The notes beneath the pieces are model-generated. The model did not search any database. It worked only from the letters and a program-made list of their open reading frames with translations, and was not told the origin of the DNA. Below, one piece after another: positions 40,886-50,167 of a stretch of DNA of 64,000 nt. Position 1 is the stretch's first letter; each line of letters opens with the position of its first letter. The DNA comes from Blastococcus sp. TF02A-35. GTDB taxonomy: Bacteria; Actinomycetota; Actinomycetes; Mycobacteriales; Geodermatophilaceae. Made by a program: the position numbers and the translations under genes. The stretch covers positions 62,001 through 126,000 of the forward strand of contig NZ_SPQP01000002.1 of NCBI RefSeq assembly GCF_004571075.1. The letters run 5' to 3'.

Positions 40886-40918
40886 TCAACAACGCGGATC
40901 CGGTGCCGACTCGGCACC
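40886..40918 (+). promoter_or_regulatory. Conserved upstream element of the metalloprotease gene
   Basis: TCAACAACG, eight bases, then GTGCCGA; the same arrangement recurs before the subtilase gene at 42679-42703. Here the second half is a perfect inverted repeat, GGTGCCGA-C-TCGGCACC (40902-40918), just before the ATG. Confidence 0.45.
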
Positions 40919-40927
40919 AGGCCGCCG

Positions 40928-42652
40928 ATGCACGAGTCGATGTCTGCTGACCGCGACCTGCGTCGTCCCCGTGGCTCCCGTGCCCGGCTGCGTTCGCTCG
41001 CCCTCACCGGCGCGCTGACCACCTCGGTCCTCGGCACGGTCGCCCTGCCCGGCGTCGCCGCGGCCGAGGCGGCCACCACGGTCACCGGCGAGCTCGTGCA
41101 CGCCATGGTCGAGGCCGAGCCGGGGGAGGACCACGGCTCCGACGGCCGGGTCAGCTGGCTCGTCACCGCCGACGGCGAGATCCCGGTCGAGACCGACAAG
41201 GTCGCCGACGTGCCGACCGGCTCGCAGGTCGAGCTGACCCTCGGCCGCGCCGAGGATGCGGAGGACGGCGAGGACGGCGACGGCGCCCAGGGCACCGACG
41301 GCACCGCTCCCGCGCTCCCGGTCCTCGGCAGCGACGTCAAGCAGGAGGAGCGGCCGCCCGCCGCGCCGGCCCCCGCCCCCGCTCCGGTCGGCGGGCTCAC
41401 CAACCAGGTGACCGTCGTCCAGGTCGCCCCGGCCGGCACCTCGCCCGACCGGACCCGCCTCGGCGACCTCGTCGCCACCGTCGACGGCCCGGTCGCGGGG
41501 TTCTGGGCCGAGCAGACCGGCGGCGCCGTCCGCCTGGGCGTCACCGTGGCCCGCGACTGGGTGCGCACCGCCGCCGACTGCGCGACCCCCGAGGCGCTGT
41601 GGGACGAGGTCGCGGCCGCCGTCGGCTTCACGGCCGGCCCCGGCAAGCACCTGCTCCTGCGGCTGAGCGCCGAGACGGCCGGGCGCCCGGGCTGCTCCTA
41701 CGCGCTCGCGCAGGTCGGCGGCGGGCCCACCTCCGGCGGCCGCCTCTACGTCCGGGAGAACCTCGCCTCGGTCATCGCCCACGAGCTGGGCCACAACTTC
41801 GGGCTCGGGCACTCCTCGGCCCTGCAGTGCGACGGCGCCGTCGAGGGCGCGTCCTGCCGCACCGAGGGCTACCGCGACTACTACGACGTCATGGGCGCCT
41901 CGTGGTCGCAGATGGGCGCGCTGAACGCCCCGCAGGCCGCGGCCCTGGGCGTGCTCCCGGCCGCCGCGCAGCCGACGGTCGCCGTCGGGGACGCCGCCGC
42001 CACGGTCACCCTCGCCCCGATCGCCGGCACCGACGGTGTGCGGGCGCTGCGGCTGGTCGACCGCGAGGGCTCGGTCTACTGGCTGGAGCACCGCGCTGCC
42101 ACCGGCCGGGACGCCTGGCTCGGGACGCGCGACAACGTCTACCGGCTCGACTCCGGCGTGCTGCTGCACCGCAGCGGCACCTTCCCCGACACCTCCCTGC
42201 TGCTGGACGGCACGCCCAGCCCCGCGGCGCGCTGGGACGCCGACCTGCAGTCCGCCGTCGCCGTCGGACGGCCGGTCGCCCTCTCCGGCGGCGACTTCAC
42301 GGTGACGGTGGAGAGCACCTCGGCCGCCGGCGCCGTCGTCCGGGTCGTCCCCGCGCCCGCCACCGAGGGCTCCGGGCGGGCCGCGGCGCGGCCGGCCGGC
42401 TCCGGCCGCGGCGCCACCATGCCCGCCGACGCCGCTGCCGTGGCCCCGGTCGACGAGACCGCGGCGACCGGGCCCGCGCTCTGGGTGCCCTCGGCGCCGG
42501 TGACCGCTCCGCGCAGCCAGGTGGCGCTGGAGCCGGTCGGGGAGTCCACGAGCTCCCTGGGCGGGCTGCTCATGCCGCTGGCCGGCAGCGTGCTGGTGGC
42601 CGCGACGGTGCTGGTCATGCGGACGATGCGCCGGGGACGCGTGCGTCGCTGA
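40928..42652 (+). CDS. Secreted zinc metalloprotease, M11/gametolysin-like, with C-terminal anchor
   Basis: 574 residues. An Arg-rich N-terminus and hydrophobic core ending VAAAEA form a signal peptide (to about residue 48). A roughly 110-residue acidic and Pro-rich region follows. The catalytic domain has HELGHNFGLGH with three zinc His and the catalytic Glu, and YYDVMGAS as the Met-turn, closest to the gametolysin pattern. The C-terminal hydrophobic segment LLMPLAGSVLVAATVLVM is followed by RRGRVRR, a membrane or sorting anchor. Start ATG 40928 or 40940. It lies in tandem with a secreted subtilase. Confidence 0.8.
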   Translation: MHESMSADRDLRRPRGSRARLRSLALTGALTTSVLGTVALPGVAAAEAATTVTGELVHAMVEAEPGEDHGSDGRVSWLVTADGEIPVETDKVADVPTGSQVELTLGRAEDAEDGEDGDGAQGTDGTAPALPVLGSDVKQEERPPAAPAPAPAPVGGLTNQVTVVQVAPAGTSPDRTRLGDLVATVDGPVAGFWAEQTGGAVRLGVTVARDWVRTAADCATPEALWDEVAAAVGFTAGPGKHLLLRLSAETAGRPGCSYALAQVGGGPTSGGRLYVRENLASVIAHELGHNFGLGHSSALQCDGAVEGASCRTEGYRDYYDVMGASWSQMGALNAPQAAALGVLPAAAQPTVAVGDAAATVTLAPIAGTDGVRALRLVDREGSVYWLEHRAATGRDAWLGTRDNVYRLDSGVLLHRSGTFPDTSLLLDGTPSPAARWDADLQSAVAVGRPVALSGGDFTVTVESTSAAGAVVRVVPAPATEGSGRAAARPAGSGRGATMPADAAAVAPVDETAATGPALWVPSAPVTAPRSQVALEPVGESTSSLGGLLMPLAGSVLVAATVLVMRTMRRGRVRR

Positions 42653-42678
42653 GGTCCGGGCCGTCCTGGCCCGTCGCG

Positions 42679-42703
42679 TCAACAACGGACGGTCCCGTGC
42701 CGA
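42679..42703 (+). promoter_or_regulatory. Conserved upstream element of the subtilase gene
   Basis: TCAACAACG, nine bases, GTGCCGA. It matches the element before the metalloprotease gene and occupies about -35 to -11 relative to GTG 42714 if the message is leaderless. Confidence 0.45.
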
Positions 42704-42707
42704 TGAT
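42702..42707 (+). promoter_or_regulatory. Candidate -10 box of the subtilase gene (leaderless)
   Basis: GATGAT ends six bases before GTG 42714; one base off the consensus. Confidence 0.35.
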
Positions 42708-42713
42708 GGCGCC

Positions 42714-45700
42714 GTGCCCTCCGTCATGACCCGTCCGCGCCTGGGCGCGGCCCTGGCCGGGGCGCTCGTCCCCGCCCTGCTGCTGCTCTCCGCACCCCCG
42801 GCCGGAGCGGCCGACCAGGTCGTCCTGGACGTGCTGAGGATCGTCGACGGCCGCTACGTCGTCGAGACGGTGGGCGTCGCCGCGGCCACCGCCGACGCCA
42901 CCGAGGCCTCGCTGGAGGCGCGCGCCGACGTCGTCGACGCCGGGCCCGCCGTCACCTACCGGGTGCAGGGAGCCGTCGACCCCTGGTGGGAGGCGGACGA
43001 CCCGCAGGCGGTCAGCCGCGTCCGGGACGTCTGGCCGCGCACCCGGGGCGCCGGCCAGGTCGTGGCGGTCCTCGACACGGCGGTCGAGACGACGCACCCG
43101 GACCTCGCGGGCGCCTTCGTGCCGGGCACCGACACCACGGGCCTGCCCGCCGACCCGTCGGAGTCCCACGGCACCGGTGTGGCCGGGGTCGTCGCGGCCC
43201 GGGCCGACAACGGGCAGGGCAGCGCCGGCATGGCCCCCGAGGCGCGCATCATGCCGATCCGGGTCTGCACCAACACCGACTGCTCGTCGGCCGCCGTCGC
43301 CCGCGGGATCCTCTGGGCCGCCGACCACGGCGCCGACGTCATCAACATGTCCCTCGCCGGCGCCGGCTACTCCGACGTGACCGCCGTGGCCATCCGGTAC
43401 GCCCTCGACAAGAACATCTCGGTCGTGGCGTCGACCGGCAACGACGGGAACAACGGCAACCCGGTGATGTACCCGGCGGCCAACAGCGGCGTCATCGCCG
43501 TCTCGGCGACGACCCCCACCGGTGCGGTCGCCGACTGGGCCGTGCACGGCTGGCAGGCGGACATCGCGACCGTCGGGGAGTCGCTCCTCGTGCCCCTCCC
43601 GGGCGGCCAGTACGGCTGGGCGAGCGGGACCTCCTTCTCCGGGCCGGCCGTCGCCGGCGCGGTCGCGCTGCTGCGTGCCGCCCGGCCGGGCATCGCCCCC
43701 GAGCAGGTGCAGGCGGCGCTGCAGGCCGCGGCCGACACCGCCGGCGGCTGGGACCGTGCCTGGGGCGCCGGTCGGCTGGACGTCCCCGCGGCCGTCGCCG
43801 CGGCGGAGCGGACGGTCCCGGCCGTCACCGCCGTCCCCTCGGCGGGGAGCGTCTCCGCCAGCTGGGACGCCGTGCCGGGTGCCACCTCCTACGCGGTGCG
43901 GGTCGACGGCGTCCAGCGGGCCACGGTGGCGGGCACCACCGCCACCGTCAGCGGGCTCACCGACGGCAACCAGGTCGCGGTCGACGTCATGCCGAGCAAC
44001 GGCCAGCGGGGCCGACCGGTGCTCGCCACCGTCGGGGCCGGCGCGCCGGCGACCCCGGTGCTGCACTCGGCCACCCTCGGCGGGACCAGCAGCAGCGCGT
44101 CGGTCACGCTGTCCGCGTCGGTGAACGGCACGCCGAGCAGCCGCTACTCGGTCCTGCGCAACGGGGTGAGCATCGGGACCTACACCGTCAGCCTCTCCGG
44201 GACGCCGCGGTCCTTCACCGTCGGCATCGGCGCGATGCCCGCGCAGGAGACCCGCTGGCAGCTGCGGGGCGCGGACGACCTCGGGCGGACCACCGCCGAC
44301 TCCAACGCGGTCGTGACGGGCAGCGGCCGCCCCGCCCCGCCGGGCGCGGTCGCCGGCCTGGCCGGCCGGGCCGACGCGGGGAGGGTCTTCCTCACGTGGG
44401 ACGACCTCGGCAGCGCCTACACCTACCGGGTGACCCTGGACGGCGCGGTCGTCGCCGAGCCCCCGACGGCCGGCGCCACGCTCTCCGCGCCCGCCGGCGT
44501 CGCGCGCACCTACGCCGTCTCGGCCGTCGACGCCTGGGGCCAGGCCGGTCCCTCGCGGCAGGTCAGCGTCACCGCCACCGGTGCCGCCGTGCCGGGCGCG
44601 CCCACGCAGGTGACGGCGGCTGCCGGGGACCGCAGCGCCGCCGTGACGTGGGCCCCGGCCGCCGCGAACGGCAGCGCGGTCACCGGGTACACGGTCACCG
44701 CCGCACCGGGTGGCGCCACGGTCAGCACGGGCGGCGCCACGAGCGCGACGGTCACGGGCCTGACCAACGGCACCGCCTACACCTTCACGGTCACCGCGAC
44801 CAACGGCGTCGGCACCGGGCCGGCCTCCGCGCCGAGCCCCGGCGTGACCCCCTCGTCCGCCGGCACGGACGCCATCGAGGCCGCCTACCAGCGGGCCGGT
44901 GGCGCTGCGGGGCTGCTCGGCTCCCGGCTGGGGCCGGTCAGCCACGTCGCCGACGGGCTCGTCCAGGTCTACGCGCGCGGCCGGGTCTACTGGTCGCAGG
45001 CGGCCGGGGCGCACGTGGTCCGGGGCGCGGTCCTGACCCGGTGGCTGGCCGTCGGCGGCCCGTCGGGCGCCCTCGGGTGGCCGGTGGCCGGTGAGGAGGG
45101 GGTCGCCGGTGGCGCTCGGGCGCGGTTCGCCGGCGGCTCGCTGTTCTGGTCGGAGGCGACCGGCGCGCAGATGGTCCGCGGGGCGATCCTGGCGCGCTAC
45201 GAGGCGGCCGGCGGCCCGGCGGCGCTGGGCTTCCCGGTGGCCGACGACGGTGCGACGGCGGCCGGGGACGGATCCCTCGTCCGGCTGCAGCGGGCCGTCA
45301 TCTACTGGTCGGAGGCGACCGGTGCGCACGTGGTGCGCGGCGCGGTGCTGGCGCGGTGGCGCGAGCTGGGCGCCCAGACCGGGCTGCTGGGCTTCCCGGT
45401 GGCCGACGAGGAGGCCGTCGCCGGTGGTGCCCGGGCGCGGTTCGCCGGCGGCTCGCTGTACTGGTCGGAGGCGACCGGCGCCCAGATGGTCCGCGGGGCG
45501 ATCCTGGCGCGCTACGAGGCGGCCGGCGGTCCGGCGGCGCTGGGCTTCCCGGTGGCCGACGACGGCGGGACCGCGGCGGGCGACGGTGCCCTCGTCCGGC
45601 TGCAGCGGGCCGTCATCTACTGGTCGCAGTCGACCGGCGCGCACGTGGTGCGCGGCGCGGTGCTGGCCCGGTGGCGTGCACTGGGCGCCCAGACCGGGCT

Positions 45701-46745
45701 GCTGGGCTTCCCGGTGGCCGACGAGGAGGCCGTCGCCGGCGGGGCCCGGGCGCGGTTCACCGGCGGCTCGATCTACTGGTCGGAGGCGACCGGCGCCCAG
45801 ATGGTCCGCGGGGCGATCCTGGGCAAGTACACGCTGGCCGGCGGGCCGGAGGCGCTGGGCTTCCCGGTCTCCGACGAGCAGGGCGTCGCGGGCGGTGCGG
45901 TCGGCCGGTTCACCTCCGCGTCGATCTACTGGTCGGAGAGGACCGGGGCGCAGGTCGTGCGGGGCGGCATCCTGAGCCGCTGGCTGTCCGCGGGCGGGCC
46001 GTCGGGGATCCTCGGGTTCCCCGTGGCCGACGAGCAGGGGGTCGCCGGTGGCGCGGTGGGCCGGTTCGCGGGCGGCTCGCTGTACTGGTCGCCGTCGACG
46101 GGCACGCGGGTCGTGCGCGGGGCGATCCTGGGCAAATACCTGGTGGCCGGCGGGCCGGAGGCGCTGGGCTTCCCGGTCTCCGACGAGGAGGGCGTCGCCG
46201 GCGGTGCGGTCGGCCGGTTCACCTCCGCGTCGATCTACTGGTCGGAGAGGACCGGGGCGCAGGTCGTGCGGGGCGGGATCCTGAGCCGCTGGCTGTCCGC
46301 GGGCGGGCCGTCGGGGATCCTCGGTTTCCCCGTGGCCGACGAGCAGGGGGTCGCCGGTGGCGCGGTGGGCCGGTTCGCGGGCGGCTCGCTGTACTGGTCG
46401 CCGTCGACGGGCACGCGGGTCGTGCGCGGGGCGATCCTGGGCAAGTACCTGGTGGCCGGCGGGCCGGAGGCGCTGGGCTTCCCGGTCTCCGACGAGGAGG
46501 GCGTCGCCGGCGGCGCGGTCAGCCGGTTCACCGGCGCCTCGATCTACTGGTCCGAGCGGACCGGGGCGCAGGTGGTGCGGGGCGCGACCCTGAGCCACTG
46601 GCTGGGCACGGGCGGGCCGTCGGGGGCGCTCGGCTTCCCGACCGGCGACACCGTCGCCCGGGGCGGGGGCGGGTTCGAGACGAGCTTCGCCCGCGGCCGG
46701 GTCGTCGACCACGGCGACGGCCGGGTCGAGGTCCTCACCAGCTGA
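42714..46745 (+). CDS. Secreted subtilisin-like serine protease with FN3 domains and LGFP repeats
   Basis: 1343 residues. Signal peptide to about residue 33 (PPAGAA). An S8 catalytic domain has Asp in VVAVLDTAVETTHPDL (about 120), His in SHGTGVAGV (about 151), the oxyanion Asn in STGNDGNNG and Ser in GTSFSGPAVAGA (about 307). Then come fibronectin type III-like modules (about 360-720), the last ending LTNGTAYTFTVTATNGVGTGP. Residues 723-1335 are twelve LGFP units of about 51 residues (LGFPVADE). In corynebacteria LGFP repeats sit in cell-wall proteins and are thought to bind the arabinogalactan envelope. ATG 42726 is an alternative start. Confidence 0.9.
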   Translation: MPSVMTRPRLGAALAGALVPALLLLSAPPAGAADQVVLDVLRIVDGRYVVETVGVAAATADATEASLEARADVVDAGPAVTYRVQGAVDPWWEADDPQAVSRVRDVWPRTRGAGQVVAVLDTAVETTHPDLAGAFVPGTDTTGLPADPSESHGTGVAGVVAARADNGQGSAGMAPEARIMPIRVCTNTDCSSAAVARGILWAADHGADVINMSLAGAGYSDVTAVAIRYALDKNISVVASTGNDGNNGNPVMYPAANSGVIAVSATTPTGAVADWAVHGWQADIATVGESLLVPLPGGQYGWASGTSFSGPAVAGAVALLRAARPGIAPEQVQAALQAAADTAGGWDRAWGAGRLDVPAAVAAAERTVPAVTAVPSAGSVSASWDAVPGATSYAVRVDGVQRATVAGTTATVSGLTDGNQVAVDVMPSNGQRGRPVLATVGAGAPATPVLHSATLGGTSSSASVTLSASVNGTPSSRYSVLRNGVSIGTYTVSLSGTPRSFTVGIGAMPAQETRWQLRGADDLGRTTADSNAVVTGSGRPAPPGAVAGLAGRADAGRVFLTWDDLGSAYTYRVTLDGAVVAEPPTAGATLSAPAGVARTYAVSAVDAWGQAGPSRQVSVTATGAAVPGAPTQVTAAAGDRSAAVTWAPAAANGSAVTGYTVTAAPGGATVSTGGATSATVTGLTNGTAYTFTVTATNGVGTGPASAPSPGVTPSSAGTDAIEAAYQRAGGAAGLLGSRLGPVSHVADGLVQVYARGRVYWSQAAGAHVVRGAVLTRWLAVGGPSGALGWPVAGEEGVAGGARARFAGGSLFWSEATGAQMVRGAILARYEAAGGPAALGFPVADDGATAAGDGSLVRLQRAVIYWSEATGAHVVRGAVLARWRELGAQTGLLGFPVADEEAVAGGARARFAGGSLYWSEATGAQMVRGAILARYEAAGGPAALGFPVADDGGTAAGDGALVRLQRAVIYWSQSTGAHVVRGAVLARWRALGAQTGLLGFPVADEEAVAGGARARFTGGSIYWSEATGAQMVRGAILGKYTLAGGPEALGFPVSDEQGVAGGAVGRFTSASIYWSERTGAQVVRGGILSRWLSAGGPSGILGFPVADEQGVAGGAVGRFAGGSLYWSPSTGTRVVRGAILGKYLVAGGPEALGFPVSDEEGVAGGAVGRFTSASIYWSERTGAQVVRGGILSRWLSAGGPSGILGFPVADEQGVAGGAVGRFAGGSLYWSPSTGTRVVRGAILGKYLVAGGPEALGFPVSDEEGVAGGAVSRFTGASIYWSERTGAQVVRGATLSHWLGTGGPSGALGFPTGDTVARGGGGFETSFARGRVVDHGDGRVEVLTS
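44880..46735 (+). repeat. LGFP repeat-coding tandem array with 315-bp and 309-bp superunits
   Basis: The first part repeats every 315 bp (the phase point GTCGCC at 45102, 45417, 45732). The second repeats every 309 bp (the phase point GGGCAARTAC at 45821, 46130, 46439), with adjacent copies nearly identical. Each superunit holds two LGFP units. The near identity points to recent duplication or gene conversion. Confidence 0.9.
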
Positions 46746-46754
46746 GGAGAGGGC

Positions 46755-46788
46755 CCTCGGGCCGCCGGTTGGGTCCGGCGGCCCGAGG
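46755..46788. terminator. 14-bp bidirectional hairpin between convergent genes
   Basis: CCTCGGGCCGCCGG, a six-base loop and the exact complement, placed between the subtilase stop and the carboxylase alpha stop; it can end transcription from both sides. Confidence 0.75.
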
Positions 46789-46794
46789 CCTCGC

Positions 46795-48552
46795 TCAGTC
46801 CGTGATCTCGCAGATGACGGCGCCGCTGGTGACGGCGGCACCCACCTCGGCGGACAGGCCCGACACCGTGCCGGCCTTGTGCGCGGTGATGGGCTGCTCC
46901 ATCTTCATCGCCTCGAGGACGACGACGAGGTCACCCGCCTCGACCGTGGCGCCGTCCTCGACGGCGACCTTGACGATCGTGCCCTGCATCGGCGAGGTCA
47001 GGGAGTCGCCCGACGCGGCCGAGCCGCTGCCGCCACCGCCGCGCTTGCGCGGCTTGGCCGCCGCCCCCGCGGGAGCAGCGCCGCCACCGCCGGCGGCCAG
47101 GCCGGCCGGGAGGGAGACCTCCAGGCGCCGGCCGCCCACCTCGACGACGACGGTCTGCCGCGGGGCCTGCTCGTCCTGCTCGGCAGGTGCGGCGTCGTAC
47201 GGCGGGACCTGGTTGTCCCACTCGGTCTCGATCCAGCGGGTGTGGACCGTGAACGGCTCGGTCGTGAACGCCTCGTCGCGGACGACGGCGCGGTGGAACG
47301 GGATGACCGTGGGCATGCCCTCGACGACCAGCTCGTCCAGGGCCCGCCGCGCGCGCTGCAGCGCCTCCTCGCGGGTGGCGCCGGTGACGATGAGCTTGGC
47401 GAGCATCGAGTCGAACGCGCCCGCGACCTCGCCGCCGGTCTCCACGCCGGAGTCCCAGCGGACGCCGGGCCCCTGCGGGATCTCGAGGCGGTTCACCGGG
47501 CCGGGGGCCGGCATGAAGTTGCGCCCGGCGTCCTCGGCGTTGATCCGGAACTCGATGCTGTGCCCGCGCGGCGTCGGGTCCTCGGTGATCTCGAGGGGGA
47601 GGCCGTCGGCGATGCGGAACTGCTGGCGCACCAGGTCGATGCCGCTGGTCTCCTCCGAGACCGGGTGCTCCACCTGCAGGCGGGTGTTGACCTCGAGGAA
47701 GGAGATCGAGCCGTCCGCGCCGACCAGGTACTCGACGGTGCCGGCGCCGTAGTAGCCGGCCTCGGCGCAGATCGCCTTGGCCGACTCGTGGATGCGGGCC
47801 CGCTGCTCGTCGGTGAGGAACGGCGCCGGGGCCTCCTCGACCAGCTTCTGGTTGCGGCGCTGGAGCGAGCAGTCGCGGGTGCCGACGACGATGACGTTGC
47901 CGTGCTGGTCGGCCAGCACCTGGGCCTCGACGTGCCGGGGCTTGTCGAGGAACCGCTCGACGAAGCACTCGCCGCGGCCGAAGGCCGAGACGGCCTCGCG
48001 GACGGCGGAGTCGAACAGCTCGGGGATCTCCTGCTCGGTGCGGGCGACCTTGAGCCCGCGGCCGCCACCGCCGAACGCCGCCTTGATCGCGACGGGCAGG
48101 CCGTGCTCCTTGGCGAACGCGAGGACCTCGTCGGCGTCCTTGACCGGGTCCTTGGTGCCGGGCACGAGGGGCGCGCCGGCCTTGGTCGCGATGTGCCGGG
48201 CCTGCACCTTGTCGCCGAGGGCGATGATCGCCTCGGGGGAGGGGCCGATCCACGTCAGCCCGGCGTCGATGACCGCCTGGGCGAAGTCGGCGTTCTCCGA
48301 GAGGAAGCCGTAGCCGGGGTGGACCGCGTCGGCGCCGGACTGCTTGGCGGCGTCCAGGATCTTGTCGATCACCAGGTACGAGTCGCCGGGGGTGGTGCCG
48401 CCGAGGGCGAAGGCCTCGTCCGCCGCGCGGACGTGCAGCGCGTCGCGGTCGGGGTCGGCGTAGACCGCCACACTGGTGAGGCCCGCGTCCTTGCAGGCAC
48501 GGGCAACACGGACGGCGATCTCACCGCGGTTGGCGATCAGGACCTTCTGCAC
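46795..48552 (-). CDS. accA3: Acyl-CoA carboxylase alpha subunit (biotin carboxylase + biotin carrier)
   Basis: 585-residue bifunctional alpha chain shared by acetyl- and propionyl-CoA carboxylases in actinobacteria. An ATP-grasp biotin carboxylase domain covers residues 1-450 ([10 protein letters not shown] at the N-terminus, [24 protein letters not shown]). An Ala/Gly-rich linker follows, then the biotin carrier domain with EAMKMEQ, Lys550 being biotinylated. GTG 48552 has GAAGGAG six bases upstream and a TAGAGT -10 box about 30 bases upstream. The beta and epsilon subunits follow at 50.8-52.6 kb and BirA at 56 kb. Confidence 0.95.
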   Translation of the reverse strand: MQKVLIANRGEIAVRVARACKDAGLTSVAVYADPDRDALHVRAADEAFALGGTTPGDSYLVIDKILDAAKQSGADAVHPGYGFLSENADFAQAVIDAGLTWIGPSPEAIIALGDKVQARHIATKAGAPLVPGTKDPVKDADEVLAFAKEHGLPVAIKAAFGGGGRGLKVARTEQEIPELFDSAVREAVSAFGRGECFVERFLDKPRHVEAQVLADQHGNVIVVGTRDCSLQRRNQKLVEEAPAPFLTDEQRARIHESAKAICAEAGYYGAGTVEYLVGADGSISFLEVNTRLQVEHPVSEETSGIDLVRQQFRIADGLPLEITEDPTPRGHSIEFRINAEDAGRNFMPAPGPVNRLEIPQGPGVRWDSGVETGGEVAGAFDSMLAKLIVTGATREEALQRARRALDELVVEGMPTVIPFHRAVVRDEAFTTEPFTVHTRWIETEWDNQVPPYDAAPAEQDEQAPRQTVVVEVGGRRLEVSLPAGLAAGGGGAAPAGAAAKPRKRGGGGSGSAASGDSLTSPMQGTIVKVAVEDGATVEAGDLVVVLEAMKMEQPITAHKAGTVSGLSAEVGAAVTSGAVICEITD

Positions 48553-48580
48553 CAGTGCTCCTTCGTCAGACGTGTGCTGG

Positions 48581-48586
48581 ACTCTA
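48581..48586 (-). promoter_or_regulatory. -10 box of the carboxylase alpha gene
   Basis: TAGAGT on the minus strand, giving a roughly 22-base leader that contains GAAGGAG. Confidence 0.45.
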
Positions 48587-48663
48587 GCCAGCGCGGCCCG
48601 ACCGTGATCGCCCAGGTCGCCCTCGCGAGGGATCCTCGCGGGGCCCGCTGCGGGGCGGGTGCC

Positions 48664-50022
48664 TCAGCCGAGCGGCACCCGCGGGGTGGCGCTGTGGCGA
48701 GGCGGGGCGGCGTGCCGCCGGTGCGGGGGGTGCGTCGCGTGCGCGCCGTGCGAGCCGTGCGCGGGGAGGTGGCGGGCCCGGGGCGGGGGGACCGAGCCGG
48801 CCAGGGGTCCGGGACGTGCGCCGATGGCGGGCATCGACTCGGTCACCGCATCGGCCGGGAGGGGCCGCTCGGCGGCCCGGGCCGGCTCGGGTGCCTTGGC
48901 GGCGGCCTGGTTCGAGCGGCGCACCTTCTCGTTGATCGGGCACTCGATCCACCGGTAGAAGGCGAACCCGGCACCGACGGCGACGGCGACGCTGAACAGG
49001 AGCACGAGGTCGGCCAGCGGGAGGCCCATCGCCGGGACGCGGGCGTACACCGCGGCCAGGAAGAGGAACACGAGCGGGTGCACCAGGTAGAGCGAGTAGG
49101 AGCTGTCGCCCAGGCGCCGGGCGAACTGCCCGGACGGGGTCACCGGGCCCTGCGCGGTGGGCAGCAGGGCGACGAAGACGAAGAACAGGGGGAGGCCCCA
49201 CATCAGCACCCGCTCGGCGCTGGTGGTGGCGTCCAGGACGCCGCGCGCCTCGGAGACGGCGCCGAAGCCGACCGCGGCCTGGTAGAGGAGGTACCCGGCC
49301 GCGACGGCGCCCAGCACCCACTGCACCACCCGGGCCCGGTTCAGCAGGCCCTTCTCCCAGAGCCGGTAGGCGACGATGCCGAGGACGAACTCGAGCATGA
49401 TCGGGTTGGTCACCCAGCGGAGCAGGAAGTGCTGCGGGTCGGTCGCCATGCCCACCGCGACGGCGAGCACGATGAAGGCCGCCAGGATCTCCGGCCGGCG
49501 GCTCAGGCCCAGGACCACCAGCGCCGCGACGCCGAGGTAGAAGGTGAACTCGAACGACAGCGACCAGCCGACCTCGAGCACCGGGATCGTGTAGCCGAGC
49601 CCGTCCACGACGGGCACGAAGAGGACCGCGTTGGCCAGGGCCCGCCACGGCAGCGGGTGCGGGGCGCCGAAGAAGGCCTGCAGGCAGATGAACAGGCCGC
49701 ACGCGATGAGGAACGGCGGGGCGATGCGCGCCCAGCGGAGGCGCAGGAAGCGCCGGGCCGCCACGGAGCCGGACAGCCGGGTCACCGACAGGGCCATGAC
49801 GAAGCCGCTGATGATGAAGAAGAGGTCCACGCCGATCGCGCCGAAGTTCTCCAGCGCGCCGAGGCCGACGATGTGGGAGGTACCGAGGTGCGGGTTGACC
49901 TGGACGAGGTCGACCGCGTGGGCGAAGACCACGAGGGCGGCCGCCACGCCGCGCATGATCTGGATGCTGTCCAGCCGGCGCTGGCCGGTTGTCGGCTGCG
50001 ACTGCGCGGTTCTCAAGGCCAC
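48664..50022 (-). CDS. Acyltransferase 3 family membrane protein
   Basis: 452-residue integral membrane O-acyltransferase of the OafA/YrhL type. The N-terminal RLDSIQIMRGVAAALVVFAHA and FFIISGFVMALS carry the family His and the first helices; about ten helices follow, with SSYSLYLVHPLVF near 340. The C-terminal 80 residues are basic, Pro- and His-rich and cytoplasmic or unstructured. Such enzymes acetylate or acylate envelope glycans or small molecules. It is a single gene. The upstream 143 bases (50023-50165) hold a short GGTAG/CTACC inverted repeat in a lower-GC stretch, possibly its promoter, and the maf terminator. Confidence 0.85.
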   Translation of the reverse strand: MALRTAQSQPTTGQRRLDSIQIMRGVAAALVVFAHAVDLVQVNPHLGTSHIVGLGALENFGAIGVDLFFIISGFVMALSVTRLSGSVAARRFLRLRWARIAPPFLIACGLFICLQAFFGAPHPLPWRALANAVLFVPVVDGLGYTIPVLEVGWSLSFEFTFYLGVAALVVLGLSRRPEILAAFIVLAVAVGMATDPQHFLLRWVTNPIMLEFVLGIVAYRLWEKGLLNRARVVQWVLGAVAAGYLLYQAAVGFGAVSEARGVLDATTSAERVLMWGLPLFFVFVALLPTAQGPVTPSGQFARRLGDSSYSLYLVHPLVFLFLAAVYARVPAMGLPLADLVLLFSVAVAVGAGFAFYRWIECPINEKVRRSNQAAAKAPEPARAAERPLPADAVTESMPAIGARPGPLAGSVPPPRARHLPAHGSHGAHATHPPHRRHAAPPRHSATPRVPLG

Positions 50023-50135
50023 GGCGCAACGGTAGTTGAATCGTTACCAAGAGCTACCCCACGCCACGGCGTGTCGGGAGGGCACTCTTTGTGCGTCCCT
50101 GACCAGCATCCGGCCGTGCGTTGGCAACCCCCACC

Positions 50136-50167
50136 GAGCCGGTCCCCGCGACCTGCGGGAACGGCTC
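50136..50167 (-). terminator. Imperfect hairpin at the maf stop
   Basis: GAGCCGGTCCCCGC pairs imperfectly with GCGGGAACGGCTC around a five-base loop and overlaps the maf stop codon. It ends the carboxylase beta-epsilon-maf operon. Confidence 0.45.

Noticed and set aside
44880-46735. Regular repeats that could suggest a CRISPR or satellite array
   Set aside because: The units are 309-315 bp, in frame and encode LGFP domains; there are no short repeats with unique spacers.
42615-46841. 1408-residue open frame antisense to the LGFP subtilase
   Set aside because: Very high GC removes stop codons from antisense frames. The translation is low-complexity Arg/Gly/Ala/Pro with no domain, while the plus strand has a clear protease.
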